From: Ovoidimarina sediminis
GTDB taxonomy: Bacteria > Pseudomonadota > Alphaproteobacteria > Rhodobacterales > Rhodobacteraceae
Reading direction: 5' to 3'
DNA: 64,000 bases
Assembly: GCF_032586175.1 (NCBI RefSeq)
Contig: NZ_JAWHTE010000001.1
Coordinates: 525,605-589,604 of the forward strand
The position numbers and the translations under genes are program-made. The notes beneath the pieces were generated by a model. The model saw nothing but the letters and a program-made list of their open reading frames with translations, had not been told where the DNA came from and searched no databases. Shown here piece by piece: positions 26,255-35,336 of this stretch (the first letter of the stretch is position 1; every line of letters begins with the position of its first letter).

Positions 26255-26869
26255 TCAGGCCGCGACACCGAAATCGCTCAGCCCATCCAGAACGAACTGC
26301 ACCGAAAGCGCCGCCAGAAGCATCCCCAGAAGCCGCGTGACCACGTTGATCCCGGTCGGGCCGAGGAGGCGTTCAAGAAGCCCCGAGGCCAGAAACAGCA
26401 CCAGACAGATCAGCACGACACCCGCCATCACCCCGTAAACGGCCAGCGCCCATTGCAGGTCCGCCCCGGGCCGCGAGGTCAGCAGGATCATCGTCGCAAT
26501 CGCCCCCGGCCCCGCGATCAGAGGCGTCGCCAGCGGAAAGACCGACGGATCGTCGGCCTTCGCCCTCTGATCGCCCCGCCGCTTTGTGCGCCGCTCGAAC
26601 AGCATGTCGAGCGCGGTCAGAAACAGAAGGATGCCGCCTGCGATCCGGAACGCGGGCATCGAGATGCCGACGAATTCCAGCACCGCCTCGCCCGCCAGCC
26701 CGAAGACCAGAAGGATCCCGAACCCGATCAGGCAGGCCCGGAACGCCACGGCCCGGCGATGGGCGAAATCCTCCCCCGCCGTCAGCGCCACGAACACCGG
26801 CGCCAGCCCGACGGGGTCGATCACGACAAACAGCGTGACGAAGGCGGTGATAAGCGCGGCGGTATCCAT
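26255..26869 (-). CDS. MarC family membrane protein
   Basis: 204 residues with six hydrophobic segments. Conserved MarC segments include FVVIDPVGLAPVFVALTAG near the N-terminus, ISMPAFRIAGGILLFLTALD, PLATPLIAGPGAIATMI, and GPTGINVVTRLLGMLLAALS at the C-terminus. MarC proteins are inner-membrane proteins whose transported substrate is not settled. An open frame reaches 27007, but the first 46 residues are compositionally odd and ATG 26869 gives the family N-terminus. Confidence 0.88.
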   Translation of the reverse strand: MDTAALITAFVTLFVVIDPVGLAPVFVALTAGEDFAHRRAVAFRACLIGFGILLVFGLAGEAVLEFVGISMPAFRIAGGILLFLTALDMLFERRTKRRGDQRAKADDPSVFPLATPLIAGPGAIATMILLTSRPGADLQWALAVYGVMAGVVLICLVLFLASGLLERLLGPTGINVVTRLLGMLLAALSVQFVLDGLSDFGVAA

Positions 26870-26992
26870 CCGCACGACTGACCACGGGGCATGGGGAATG
26901 GCAAGGGGTGGCACTGACCCGGAACATGGGCGCCGCCCGGGGTAAAACCTGCTGATCCCCCTTCGACTGCCCGGCGACGGCGCCGTATCCAT

Positions 26993-27055
26993 GAGGTCCC
27001 GGATCAAGTCCGGGACGGCGAAACCGGGGCCGCCCCGGACTTGATCCGGGGCCTC
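26993..27055. repeat. Extragenic palindromic repeat (rho-type GGATCAAGTCCGGG family)
   Basis: CCCGGATCAAGTCCGGG is present on one side and CCCCGGACTTGATCCGGGG on the other, together forming a long imperfect inverted repeat between the MarC and ABC-F genes. The core CGGATCAAGTCCG is a very common intergenic repeat in alphaproteobacterial genomes. Likely a hairpin in RNA; no gene content. Confidence 0.75.
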
Positions 27056-27062
27056 ACGCCAT

Positions 27063-28910
27063 TCACCCCTCCGCCGCCTCCAGCCGCTCCACGGCCCGCT
27101 CCCACAAGCCCTCTGCCCTCAGAAGCGCCTCTTCCACCTCGGCGAACTTCTTCTGCCAGCGCTCCATATCCCCCACCCGCTCCGGCGCATAAAGCCCCGG
27201 ATCGGCGAGCTTTTCCTGGATCTGCGCCCGCATCCCCTCCAGCTTCTCCACCCGCGCCTCGCAGGTCCGCACATCCGCCCGCAGCTCCAGTACCTTCTCA
27301 CGCGGGGGCCGCGCAGGCTTCGCCGGTTTCGGCCCCTCGCCCTTCGGCGCCGGCTCCGCCAGAAGGTCCCGCCGATAGCTGTCCAGATCCCCCTCATAGG
27401 GCCTGACCCGCCCGTCCTTCACCAGCCACAGCCGGTCCGCCACCAGCGACAGAAGGTGCATGTCGTGGCTCACGATCACCACCGCCCCCGAATAGGCCGT
27501 CAGCGCCTCCACCAGCGCCTCCCGGCTCTCCATGTCCAAGTGGTTCGTCGGTTCGTCTAGCACCAGAAGATGCGGCGCATCGAGCGTGGCCAGCAACAGC
27601 GAAAGCCGCGCCTTCTGCCCGCCCGACAGCCGGCCCGCCACCGTCTCCGCCTGCTCCGCCCCGATCCCGAAGCCGCCCAGCCGCGCCCTCAGCTTCGCGG
27701 GGGCCTCCTCGGGCCTCAGCCGCCTGATATGGTCAATCGGCGTCTCGTCGGCGTGAAGCTCGTCCAGCTGATGCTGCGCGAAATAGCCGATCCTCAGCTT
27801 CCGCGCCCGCGTCACCCGCCCGCCCATGGGCTGAAGCTTGCCGGTCAGAAGCTTCGACAGCGTCGATTTCCCCTCGCCGTTCTTGCCCAGAAGCGCGATC
27901 CGGTCGTCCTGGTCGATCCGAAGGCTCAGCTTCGACAGAACCGTCGTCTCCCCATAACCCACCGACGCGCTTTCCATCGCGATGATCGGCGGCGACAGTT
28001 CCTCGGGCTCGGGAAAGCGGAACGCCCGAAGCGCGGCTTCCGACGGCAACGTGATCGGCTTCAGCCGCGCGATCATCTTGAGCCGCGACTGCGCCTGCCG
28101 CGCCTTCGTCGCCTTGTAGCGGAACCGGTCGACATAAGATTGCAGATGCGCCCGCCGCGCCTCCTGCTTCTTCATCTCGCCCTCGGCCACCGCCAGCCGC
28201 GCCGCCCGCACATCCGCGAAAGTGTCGTAATTGCCCTGGTAGAGCGTCAGCTTCCGGTCCTCGAGATGCAGGATCGCCCCCACGGCCCGGTTCAGAAGCC
28301 CACGGTCATGACTGATCACGATCACCGTATGGGGATAGCGCGCAAGATAGCTTTCCAGCCAAACCGCCCCTTCCAGATCGAGGTAGTTCGTCGGCTCGTC
28401 GAGCAGAAGAAGATCGGGCGCCGCGAACAGAACGCCGGCCAGCGCCACCCGCATCCGCCACCCGCCCGAGAAGGCCGAACAGGGCATCCCCTGCTCGGCT
28501 TCCGAAAAGCCCAGGCCCTTCAGAATCGTCGCCGCCCGCGCCTCGGCCGACCAGGCGTCGATATCCTGAAGCCGCGCCTGCACCTCGGCGATCCGGTGCG
28601 CATCGGTTGCGGTTTCGGCTTCGGCCATCAGCGCCGCCCGTTCCCCGTCCGCCGCCAGCACGGTGTCGAGAAGCGAGGTCTCCGACGCCGGCACTTCCTG
28701 GTCCACGCCGCCGATCCGCGCGCCCTTCGGCACGCTGATCTGCCCGGCCTCCAGCGGCAACTCGCCCCGGATCAGCCGGAACAGCGTCGTCTTCCCCGTC
28801 CCGTTCCGTCCGACGAGTCCCACCTTGTGCCCATCGGGAATAACGGCAGACGCCCCCTCGATCAGGGGACGGCCCGCCACCGCATAGGATATGCCTTCAA
28901 TCTTCAGCAT
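27063..28910 (-). CDS. ABC-F family ATPase
   Basis: 615 residues with two soluble ATPase domains and no membrane part. The first Walker A is GLVGRNGTGKTTL and the first Walker B LLLLDEPTNYLDLE; the second pair is ALLGKNGEGKSTL and LLVLDEPTNHLDME. Between them a charged linker (about residues 235-290, MKKQEARRAHLQSYVDRFRY) matches the P-site tRNA interaction motif. A C-terminal coiled coil follows a Pro/Lys-rich tail. ABC-F proteins bind the ribosomal E site and relieve stalling. It is a Uup/YheS-type paralogue; the exact subtype is not resolved. Confidence 0.92.
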   Translation of the reverse strand: MLKIEGISYAVAGRPLIEGASAVIPDGHKVGLVGRNGTGKTTLFRLIRGELPLEAGQISVPKGARIGGVDQEVPASETSLLDTVLAADGERAALMAEAETATDAHRIAEVQARLQDIDAWSAEARAATILKGLGFSEAEQGMPCSAFSGGWRMRVALAGVLFAAPDLLLLDEPTNYLDLEGAVWLESYLARYPHTVIVISHDRGLLNRAVGAILHLEDRKLTLYQGNYDTFADVRAARLAVAEGEMKKQEARRAHLQSYVDRFRYKATKARQAQSRLKMIARLKPITLPSEAALRAFRFPEPEELSPPIIAMESASVGYGETTVLSKLSLRIDQDDRIALLGKNGEGKSTLSKLLTGKLQPMGGRVTRARKLRIGYFAQHQLDELHADETPIDHIRRLRPEEAPAKLRARLGGFGIGAEQAETVAGRLSGGQKARLSLLLATLDAPHLLVLDEPTNHLDMESREALVEALTAYSGAVVIVSHDMHLLSLVADRLWLVKDGRVRPYEGDLDSYRRDLLAEPAPKGEGPKPAKPARPPREKVLELRADVRTCEARVEKLEGMRAQIQEKLADPGLYAPERVGDMERWQKKFAEVEEALLRAEGLWERAVERLEAAEG

Positions 28911-29002
28911 CCCGCGCGGTGTGAACGCTCATTCGCGGCTTTTCAAGGTTCAAACCCCATGTTAACCCCCGCGCAAATCCATTCCGAGGCACGAGGACGA
29001 CC

Positions 29003-29425
29003 ATGGCCACCGAACGCACCCTTTCGATCATCAAACCCGATGCGACGAACCGCAACCTGACCGGCAAGATCAACGCCAAGTTCGAAGAGGCGGGGCTCCG
29101 CATCATCGCGCAAAAGCGGATCCAGCTGACGAAGGCCCAGGCGGGCGAATTCTACAAGGTCCATGCCGAGCGTCCGTTCTATGACGAACTCTGCGAATTC
29201 ATGGCCTCTGCCCCCGTCGTGGTGCAGGTGCTCGAAGGCGAAGGCGCCATCGCGAAGAACCGCGAAGTCATGGGCGCCACCAACCCCGCCGACGCCGCGC
29301 CGGGCACGATCCGCGCCGAATTCGCCGAAAGCGTCGGCGAGAACTCGGTCCACGGCTCCGACGCCCCCGAAACGGCGGCCGTCGAAATCGCCTATTTCTT
29401 CTCGGGCCTCGAACTCGTCGGGTGA
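29003..29425 (+). CDS. ndk: Nucleoside-diphosphate kinase
   Basis: 140 residues, full length. The N-terminal ERTLSIIKPDATNRNLTGKI and the active-site segment NSVHGSDAPE with the phosphorylated His at residue 117 are diagnostic. It transfers the terminal phosphate from ATP to other nucleoside diphosphates via phosphohistidine. The next gene begins inside its stop codon (GTGA overlap), so it is cotranscribed with the GFA protein. Confidence 0.97.
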   Translation: MATERTLSIIKPDATNRNLTGKINAKFEEAGLRIIAQKRIQLTKAQAGEFYKVHAERPFYDELCEFMASAPVVVQVLEGEGAIAKNREVMGATNPADAAPGTIRAEFAESVGENSVHGSDAPETAAVEIAYFFSGLELVG

Positions 29426-30288
29426 CCGAAACGCGGACAGTCACGGGCCGATGCCTCTGCGGGGGCGTCGGCTGGACTGCCACTGGCGCCCTGACGCCGC
29501 TCAGCCACTGCCACTGCTCGATGTGCCGCAAGGCCCATGGCGCGGCTTTCGCCACCTACACCCAATGCGCGGAAGACGATCTGACATGGTCGGGTGACCC
29601 GGCGCTGATCGCCGACCATCGCTCCTCCGAAGACGTCAACCGCCGCTTCTGCCGCCAATGCGGCAGCACGCTCCCGGGCACGATCCTGTCCAACGGCCAG
29701 ATGTTCCTTCCCATGGGTGCGCACGAGAACGGCTCCGGCCTCTCGGGCGGCGAACATATCTTCACCGCCGCGAAACTCCCCTGGCTCGAGATCGGCGACA
29801 GGCTTCCGCAGCACGATGCCTATCCCGCGGCGGACAGCAACTTCAAAACCTACGATCCCGCGCCCCCGCCCGAAACCGATCTCCCGGGTCTCAGGGGAAG
29901 CTGCCTCTGCGGCACCGTCCGCTTCGTCGTCCGGGCAGAGTTCAGCGCGATCCACAACTGCCACTGCACCCGCTGCCGCCGCACCCGCGGCGCGGCCTTC
30001 ACGACGAACGGCTTCGTCCCAGACGACGCGGTGACCTTCCTTTCAGGCGCCGATCACGTCCGGCGCTACAACCTCCCCGGCGCAAAGGTTTTCGCCGCCT
30101 GCTTCTGCGATATCTGCGGCGGCGGCGTCGCCCGGATCGACGGCTTCCGGGGCCTCGCCAACATCCCCATGGCCGTCCTCGACGATCCCGCCCCCCGCGG
30201 CCCCGACGATCACATCTTCACAGGCTCCAAGGCCGACTGGTGGGAAATCCCCGACGATCTGCCCCGCTTTTCCGAAGCGCCCGGCTGA
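29422..30288 (+). CDS. GFA family protein with two tandem zinc/glutathione-binding domains
   Basis: 288 residues made of two repeats of the roughly 110-residue GFA/CENP-V fold. Each has the CLCG start, a CHC-x2-C group (SHCHCSMCRKAHGAAF in the first, NCHCTRCRRTRGAAF in the second) and a third Cys cluster (FCRQCGSTLPG; CFCDICGGGV). GFA proteins bind zinc, and some bind S-hydroxymethyl-glutathione. Most are single-domain, so the tandem form is longer than usual. GTG 29422 overlaps the ndk stop. Confidence 0.9.
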   Translation: MTETRTVTGRCLCGGVGWTATGALTPLSHCHCSMCRKAHGAAFATYTQCAEDDLTWSGDPALIADHRSSEDVNRRFCRQCGSTLPGTILSNGQMFLPMGAHENGSGLSGGEHIFTAAKLPWLEIGDRLPQHDAYPAADSNFKTYDPAPPPETDLPGLRGSCLCGTVRFVVRAEFSAIHNCHCTRCRRTRGAAFTTNGFVPDDAVTFLSGADHVRRYNLPGAKVFAACFCDICGGGVARIDGFRGLANIPMAVLDDPAPRGPDDHIFTGSKADWWEIPDDLPRFSEAPG

Positions 30289-30435
30289 TCCCACCGCACG
30301 TCGGCGCTACGCCGCCTTTGGCCAGACCTGCCGCCTTCATGCCCAATTCTCGCCAGGTTACTCCTCCAAAAGCGAAACAATCACATGTGCATCCGCCAAT
30401 TATGCGCGGCTCCTATCGGGACAAAGGAGACTGAC

Positions 30436-30789
30436 ATGAAGCCAGAACCAACACCGCTCGGATCGGCCAAGGCGGCCGCTATCGCCAATCCCATCGTAGA
30501 AGACGTGACACCGGAACCCTTCACGATCCCGGTCGGCGAAACGCCGGTCGCGGATATCGACCCCCACGAACTCGCCGAAGAGATGGTGGCGGGCGCACCC
30601 GATCCTCTGCCGATGCCGCCGGAAGGCGCAGGCGACGCGGCCCCGAATCTCGAAACATTCCCCGGCGGGATGCCCGAGTTCTCTCTCACCGATCTCGTCC
30701 CCACCATCGCGGACGAGGCCAACGACGCCAGCGGTCACGAACCCGGAGACACCCCGGGCTTCCTGAGCGAGGTTCTCGGGATCTTCTGA
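30436..30789 (+). CDS. Hypothetical acidic proline-rich protein
   Basis: 117 residues, no signal peptide or membrane helix, rich in Pro, Glu, Ala and Asp (for example PEPFTIPVGETPVADIDPHE) with a hydrophobic end GFLSEVLGIF. Probably disordered. An open frame begins at 30385, but ATG 30436 follows AAAGGAGACTGAC and is the better start. I do not recognise a family. It converges on the citrate synthase gene, 19 bases away. Confidence 0.55.
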   Translation: MKPEPTPLGSAKAAAIANPIVEDVTPEPFTIPVGETPVADIDPHELAEEMVAGAPDPLPMPPEGAGDAAPNLETFPGGMPEFSLTDLVPTIADEANDASGHEPGDTPGFLSEVLGIF

Positions 30790-30808
30790 GCCGCGGCGTG
30801 CCCCGCGC

Positions 30809-31945
30809 CTACCCCCGTGCCTCCAGCGGCACGTAGGCCCGGGGCTCCGGCCCGGTGTAAAGCGTCAGCGGGCGGATCAGGATGTTCTGCCGCTCTTGCT
30901 CGATGCACTGGATGATCCAGCCGGGCATCCGCCCGATCGCGAAGATCGGCACGTAAAGATCCATCGGGATCCCGTGCAACTGATAGATCACGCCGGAATA
31001 GAAATCGACATTCACGTTCAGCCCGTGCCTTGCATAGGGCTTCATCGCCTCCACCACGGCCTGCAGGATCTCGAACCATTCGGGCCGCCCCATCTCGCGG
31101 CCAAGCCGTTCCACCCCGTCCCGCATGTGCCGCGCGCGCGGATCCTCCGTGCGGTACACCCGGTGCCCGAACCCGGTCACCGCCTCCCGGTTCGCCCGCT
31201 TTGCGGTGACATAGGCGGCGGCGTTCGCGGGCGCGCCGATCTCGTCCACCATCTTCATGACATCCTCCGCCGCCCCGCCATGGGCCGGGCCCGCCAGCGT
31301 CGCGATTGCGGCGACAAGCGCTCCGTGCAGGTTGGTTTCCGTCCCCACCGCCACCCGCGCGGCGAAGGCCGAGGCATTGGCCCCATGCTCCGCATGCAGG
31401 ATGAAATCCACATCCGCCAGCCGCGCGGCATCCGCGCTCGGCCGCGTGCCCTTCAGCATCCACAGCCAGTTCGCCGCGTGCCCAAGCTCGGGATCCGCCG
31501 CAATGGGCGCACGTCCCTCGCGCAGCGCGTGATGGGCGGCGATGATCATCGGCACCTGGCTGATCAGGCGAATGCCGTTCTCGACGAAGGCCGCCTCGCC
31601 CACCTCCTGGCTCGCGGGCTCCAGTGCCGCCAGCGCCGAAACGCCTGTACGCAGCACATCCATCGGATGCCCCGCCTTCACGGCCTCGATCACGGCATGG
31701 ATCTCCTCGGGCAGCACCCGCGCCGCCTTAAGCTTGGCGTCGAAACCGGCCAGTTCCTCCGCCGTCGGCAACTCCCCGTGGATCAGAAGGTAACACACCT
31801 CCTCGAAACTCGATCGCGTCGCCAGATCGTGGATCGAATAGCCCCGATAGGTCAGCATCCCGGCCTTCCCGTCGATATCGCTTACCTCCGAGCGCTCGAA
31901 ATAGACGCCCTTCAGGCCCCGTCTGATCTTGACGGCATCGCTCAT
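30809..31945 (-). CDS. Citrate synthase / 2-methylcitrate synthase family protein
   Basis: 378 residues of the short citrate synthase type. Catalytic residues appear in LHAEHGANAS (His), GFGHRVYRTEDPRA (His) and NVNVDFYSGVIY (Asp). Short forms of this length include both citrate and 2-methylcitrate synthases, condensing acetyl- or propionyl-CoA with oxaloacetate. No prpB/prpD genes are adjacent, so the acyl preference is undecided; the main gltA of such genomes is usually longer. Confidence 0.88.
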   Translation of the reverse strand: MSDAVKIRRGLKGVYFERSEVSDIDGKAGMLTYRGYSIHDLATRSSFEEVCYLLIHGELPTAEELAGFDAKLKAARVLPEEIHAVIEAVKAGHPMDVLRTGVSALAALEPASQEVGEAAFVENGIRLISQVPMIIAAHHALREGRAPIAADPELGHAANWLWMLKGTRPSADAARLADVDFILHAEHGANASAFAARVAVGTETNLHGALVAAIATLAGPAHGGAAEDVMKMVDEIGAPANAAAYVTAKRANREAVTGFGHRVYRTEDPRARHMRDGVERLGREMGRPEWFEILQAVVEAMKPYARHGLNVNVDFYSGVIYQLHGIPMDLYVPIFAIGRMPGWIIQCIEQERQNILIRPLTLYTGPEPRAYVPLEARG

Positions 31946-32101
31946 AGGTCCCCTCCCTTCGTTTTGCGCGGCACAATGGGGGGAAAGCCCGGCGGCGAAA
32001 ACCCCCGATCCGGCAGGCCCGCGATCCGGGGGCTTCCCAGGCGCCGGTAATCCGCCCTACCATCGTTCCCGTCCCTCACTCCCGAAACGAAAGGCGCCCC
32101 C

Positions 32102-33079
32102 ATGAGCCTCGCAGATCAGGTCCCCCTCAACACGGGCTTCCACGCCAAAAGCACGGTCGACGAAGTGCTCGACGGCATCGACCTCACCGGCAAGACCGCC
32201 ATCGTCACCGGCGGATACAGCGGCATCGGGCTCGAGGCGGTGAAAGGGCTCGCCACCCGCGGTGCCGCCGTCATCGTCCCGGTCCGCTCTCCTGAGAAGG
32301 CCGCCGAAACCCTCGCGGGCCTGCCGGGAAAGATCACCACCCTGCCCATGGACCTCGCCGATCTGGGCTCCGTCCGCCGCTTCGCCGACGCGGTGAACGC
32401 GGAACAGGGCCGGCTCGACATTCTCATAAACAACGCCGGCATCATGGCCTGCCCCCTCGTCCGGGTCGGGCCGGGCTGGGAATCCCAATTCGGCATTAAC
32501 CACATGGGCCACTTCGCCCTGACGAAGGCGCTTATGCCGCTGATCGAGGCCACGCCACACGCCCGCGTCATCGCGCTCTCATCGACGGCGCACAAGATCA
32601 GCGGCGTCGACTGGGACGACATCCAGTTCGACGAAAGAGATTACGACAAGTGGCGCGCCTACGCGCAGGCCAAGACAGCGAACGCGCTCTTCGCCAATGC
32701 GCTGTCCCGGCGGCTCCTCGATAGCGGCGGGCTCGCCTTCTCACTCCATCCCGGCGGCATCTTCACGCCCCTCCAGCGCCACCTGCCGAAGGAAGAGATG
32801 ATCGCCCTGGGCTGGCTCGACGAAACCGGCGAACCCTCGGAACTGGCGAAGGCGGGCTTCAAGACGCCGGAACAGGGCGCGTCGACGACGGTCTGGGCCG
32901 CCACTTCGCCGCTTCTCGAACACCAGCCGGGCGTCTATTGCGAGGATTGCGACATCGCCGCCCCCACCGATCCCGAAAGCCCCATGGCCCGCTACTCCGG
33001 CGTCAACGAACATGCCTGCAGCGACGAAGGGGCCGAACGGCTCTGGGAAATCAGCGAACGCCTGCTCGTCGCGGCCTGA
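32102..33079 (+). CDS. Short-chain dehydrogenase/reductase
   Basis: 325 residues, longer than the classical 250 and similar to retinol-dehydrogenase-like SDRs. The cofactor motif TGGYSGIG lies near residue 38, NNAG near residue 116, and the active-site YAQAK follows the SSTAHK segment. It reduces or oxidises a carbonyl/alcohol with NAD(P); the substrate is unknown. It diverges from citrate synthase across 156 bases and has AAAGGCG upstream. It nearly abuts the SulP gene, which is convergent, with a 2-base gap. Confidence 0.88.
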   Translation: MSLADQVPLNTGFHAKSTVDEVLDGIDLTGKTAIVTGGYSGIGLEAVKGLATRGAAVIVPVRSPEKAAETLAGLPGKITTLPMDLADLGSVRRFADAVNAEQGRLDILINNAGIMACPLVRVGPGWESQFGINHMGHFALTKALMPLIEATPHARVIALSSTAHKISGVDWDDIQFDERDYDKWRAYAQAKTANALFANALSRRLLDSGGLAFSLHPGGIFTPLQRHLPKEEMIALGWLDETGEPSELAKAGFKTPEQGASTTVWAATSPLLEHQPGVYCEDCDIAAPTDPESPMARYSGVNEHACSDEGAERLWEISERLLVAA

Positions 33080-33081
33080 TC

Positions 33082-35274
33082 CTAGATCCCCGCGTCCCGC
33101 ATCAGCCGCGTCATCCGCATCACCCGGCGCGAAAGTGTCTTCGCCGCCGCCCGGTGGAACGCGGCCACGTTCGGGCTACCGCTCCGGTCCAGCGCTTCCA
33201 GGTTCAGGCGGATCACCTCGCTTTCCTGGTCCGCCACGATCCAGGCGGTGCGCGCCACCCCGGCGTAATAGGCGATCTCGCCCACCAGCGCGCTCGCCCG
33301 GAACGCGGCCACCCGCACCCGCGTGCCCGGACCTGTCTCGATCTCGGCCCTCAGCCCGCCGTCGACGAGGACATACACCTCCTTCGAGGCGCTCCCGGCC
33401 ACGACCAGTTCCTCCCCGGCCTCAAGCCGAAGCCGCGACACCATCTCGGGCGCCGCCCCGAACTCCCGCTCCAGCGTCTCGGCGGCGGCCAGAAGCTCCT
33501 GCCCGCCGGCCCCCGCCCCGGACGCGGCGGCAAGATAGCCGTCTTCCAACGCCTCCAGCAGGTTATCGAGCGGCGTGCTCCACGACACCCCCGCGGGCGG
33601 CGCCACGGTCGCGGCGACGCTCTCGGCCACCTCCCCTGCCGCGCCGGTGAAATACAGCTTTGCCCCGCGCGCCTCCGCCGCCTCGCTGATCTTCGCGAGC
33701 GACCGGGCAGCAGAGGCATCCACCCCCTCGACCCGCGCGAAATCGAGCACGAGGTGCCGCGGCGGCGGCACATGGCCCAGTTCCGCGCGCGCCAGCCGCA
33801 ACAGCCGATCCGCCGTGCCGAAAAAGACATAGCCCGTCAGTTCCAGCACCACCGTCTGTTCCCCTTCGGTCAGCAGCACCGCACTCGACGCGTCCGACCG
33901 CTCCACCGACGACCGCCGCGTGGCCAACGTCGAACGCAGCCGCACGGGTTCGGTCCGCGCATAGGACAGTACGAAGATCGCCGCCGCCGCCAGCGTCCCG
34001 AGGGCGATCGCCGGCAGGAACCCCGCAGTGATCGCCACCGCAAGGATGAAGATCACCGTCAGCCAGTCACGCCCGGTCAGCGCCTTCCGCGCCTCCCAGA
34101 CCCATGTCATCAGCAGGTCGAACCCCACGAACCCGATCAGAAGCGCCAGAAGCCCGGCGGGGACGTAGGACAGAAGAACCGCCCCGTAGAAGAACACCAG
34201 CCACGACATCACCGCCACCGCGAGGCTCGGCAGAACCGGCGGCAGGCGCAGGCGGTGGGCCAGGATTGTCTCCGCCACGATCAGGTAGCCCGGAAGCCCG
34301 CCAACGGCCGCGCTCGCCACGTTCGCGCTCCCCGCCGCCACGAGGTTCCGGTCAAGCGAGGATTCCCGCTTCGTCACCGCCTCGATCCCGGAGGTGTTCA
34401 GAAGCGCCCCCAGAACGACAAGCCCCGACACGGCCAGTACCGTCGGGCTGTGCCGCAGAAGTTCGCCCCAGTGGATCGCCCCGAACGCCTCGAAATTCAA
34501 CGCCCCGACAAAGCCCCCCTCATCGAAGGGGCCCAGCAGAAATCCGCGCGCGCCCGCCTCCTCCAGCGACACCCCCGTGATCCAGAGCGCGGCATAGAAC
34601 AGCGCCAGCACGGTCAGGAAACACACCGGCAGAAACAGGTCCGACAACCAGATGCGCGACAGCAGCGTCATCGCCGCCGCCGCCAGGATCCACGGCACCC
34701 AGAGGATCGGATCCGCCCCACCCAGAACCTCGCGCACCGTCCAAAACGACAGGCCCTCGCCCACCGCGATCCCGATCGCGCCGATCACCAGAAGATACCC
34801 GGTCGCCGCCAGGAACCCCGCGATCACCGTGTAGGGCACGAACCGCGCAAGCGACGCCAGCCGCGCGGCCCCAAGCCCGAGGCAGACAAGTCCCGCCACC
34901 ACCGCTGACACTGCGACAAGCGCGGCCACCGTCGCGAAGGCATCGCTCCCGGTCCCATGTTCCAGGCTGATCGCCAGCGCCGACGCGCCCAGAAGCACGG
35001 CCGTCGCATCCTGCGGCTGACAGATCATCGTCCGGTCGGAATAGATCAGCACCGCGACGAGGCTCATCACCCCGCTCCCGATCAGCGCCAGCGCGATCCC
35101 CGCCTGCAAATGCGCGCCCAGCGCTCCGCCATAGACCAGCGCGGCAAAGGAAATCGTGAAGACGGGGGAAAGGCCGGCGACAAGGAATAGCCCGGCCCCT
35201 CCGCGCACCAGCGCGGCCAGGCCGTTTTCGCCCCTCCCTGTGGTGCCAACCTCTCCCTGAGAGTGTGAGACCAT
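33082..35274 (-). CDS. SulP anion transporter with STAS and cyclic-nucleotide-like C-terminal domains
   Basis: 730 residues. The N-terminal two thirds (about residues 20-430) is the 12-14-helix SulP core, recognisable by SPVFTISFAALVYGGALGAH and SGIEAVTKRESSLDRNLVAA. A STAS-like domain follows (HLVLDFARVEGVDASAARSL, about residues 510-560). A last domain (about residues 605-710) has the Gly-rich VDGGLRAEIETGPGTR and LVGEIAYYAG pattern of cNMP-binding folds. SulP family members move sulfate, bicarbonate or other anions. This three-part fusion suggests regulated transport. The ATG has a weak ribosome site; the start is not certain. Confidence 0.85.
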   Translation of the reverse strand: MVSHSQGEVGTTGRGENGLAALVRGGAGLFLVAGLSPVFTISFAALVYGGALGAHLQAGIALALIGSGVMSLVAVLIYSDRTMICQPQDATAVLLGASALAISLEHGTGSDAFATVAALVAVSAVVAGLVCLGLGAARLASLARFVPYTVIAGFLAATGYLLVIGAIGIAVGEGLSFWTVREVLGGADPILWVPWILAAAAMTLLSRIWLSDLFLPVCFLTVLALFYAALWITGVSLEEAGARGFLLGPFDEGGFVGALNFEAFGAIHWGELLRHSPTVLAVSGLVVLGALLNTSGIEAVTKRESSLDRNLVAAGSANVASAAVGGLPGYLIVAETILAHRLRLPPVLPSLAVAVMSWLVFFYGAVLLSYVPAGLLALLIGFVGFDLLMTWVWEARKALTGRDWLTVIFILAVAITAGFLPAIALGTLAAAAIFVLSYARTEPVRLRSTLATRRSSVERSDASSAVLLTEGEQTVVLELTGYVFFGTADRLLRLARAELGHVPPPRHLVLDFARVEGVDASAARSLAKISEAAEARGAKLYFTGAAGEVAESVAATVAPPAGVSWSTPLDNLLEALEDGYLAAASGAGAGGQELLAAAETLEREFGAAPEMVSRLRLEAGEELVVAGSASKEVYVLVDGGLRAEIETGPGTRVRVAAFRASALVGEIAYYAGVARTAWIVADQESEVIRLNLEALDRSGSPNVAAFHRAAAKTLSRRVMRMTRLMRDAGI

Positions 35275-35336
35275 TTCCGCAAGTACCGCCGTTTCTCTTT
35301 GAGGTGCAAGGATTTTCGCCGGGCACTCGGGGGGGC

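Noticed and set aside
28945..28965. GGTTCAAACCCC resembling a tRNA T-loop before ndk
   Set aside because: No matching acceptor, D or anticodon stems can be folded around it; it lies in an ordinary promoter gap.
32938..34908. Long plus-strand open frame opposite the SulP gene
   Set aside because: Arg/Pro-rich antisense shadow; the minus-strand protein has transporter and STAS segments.
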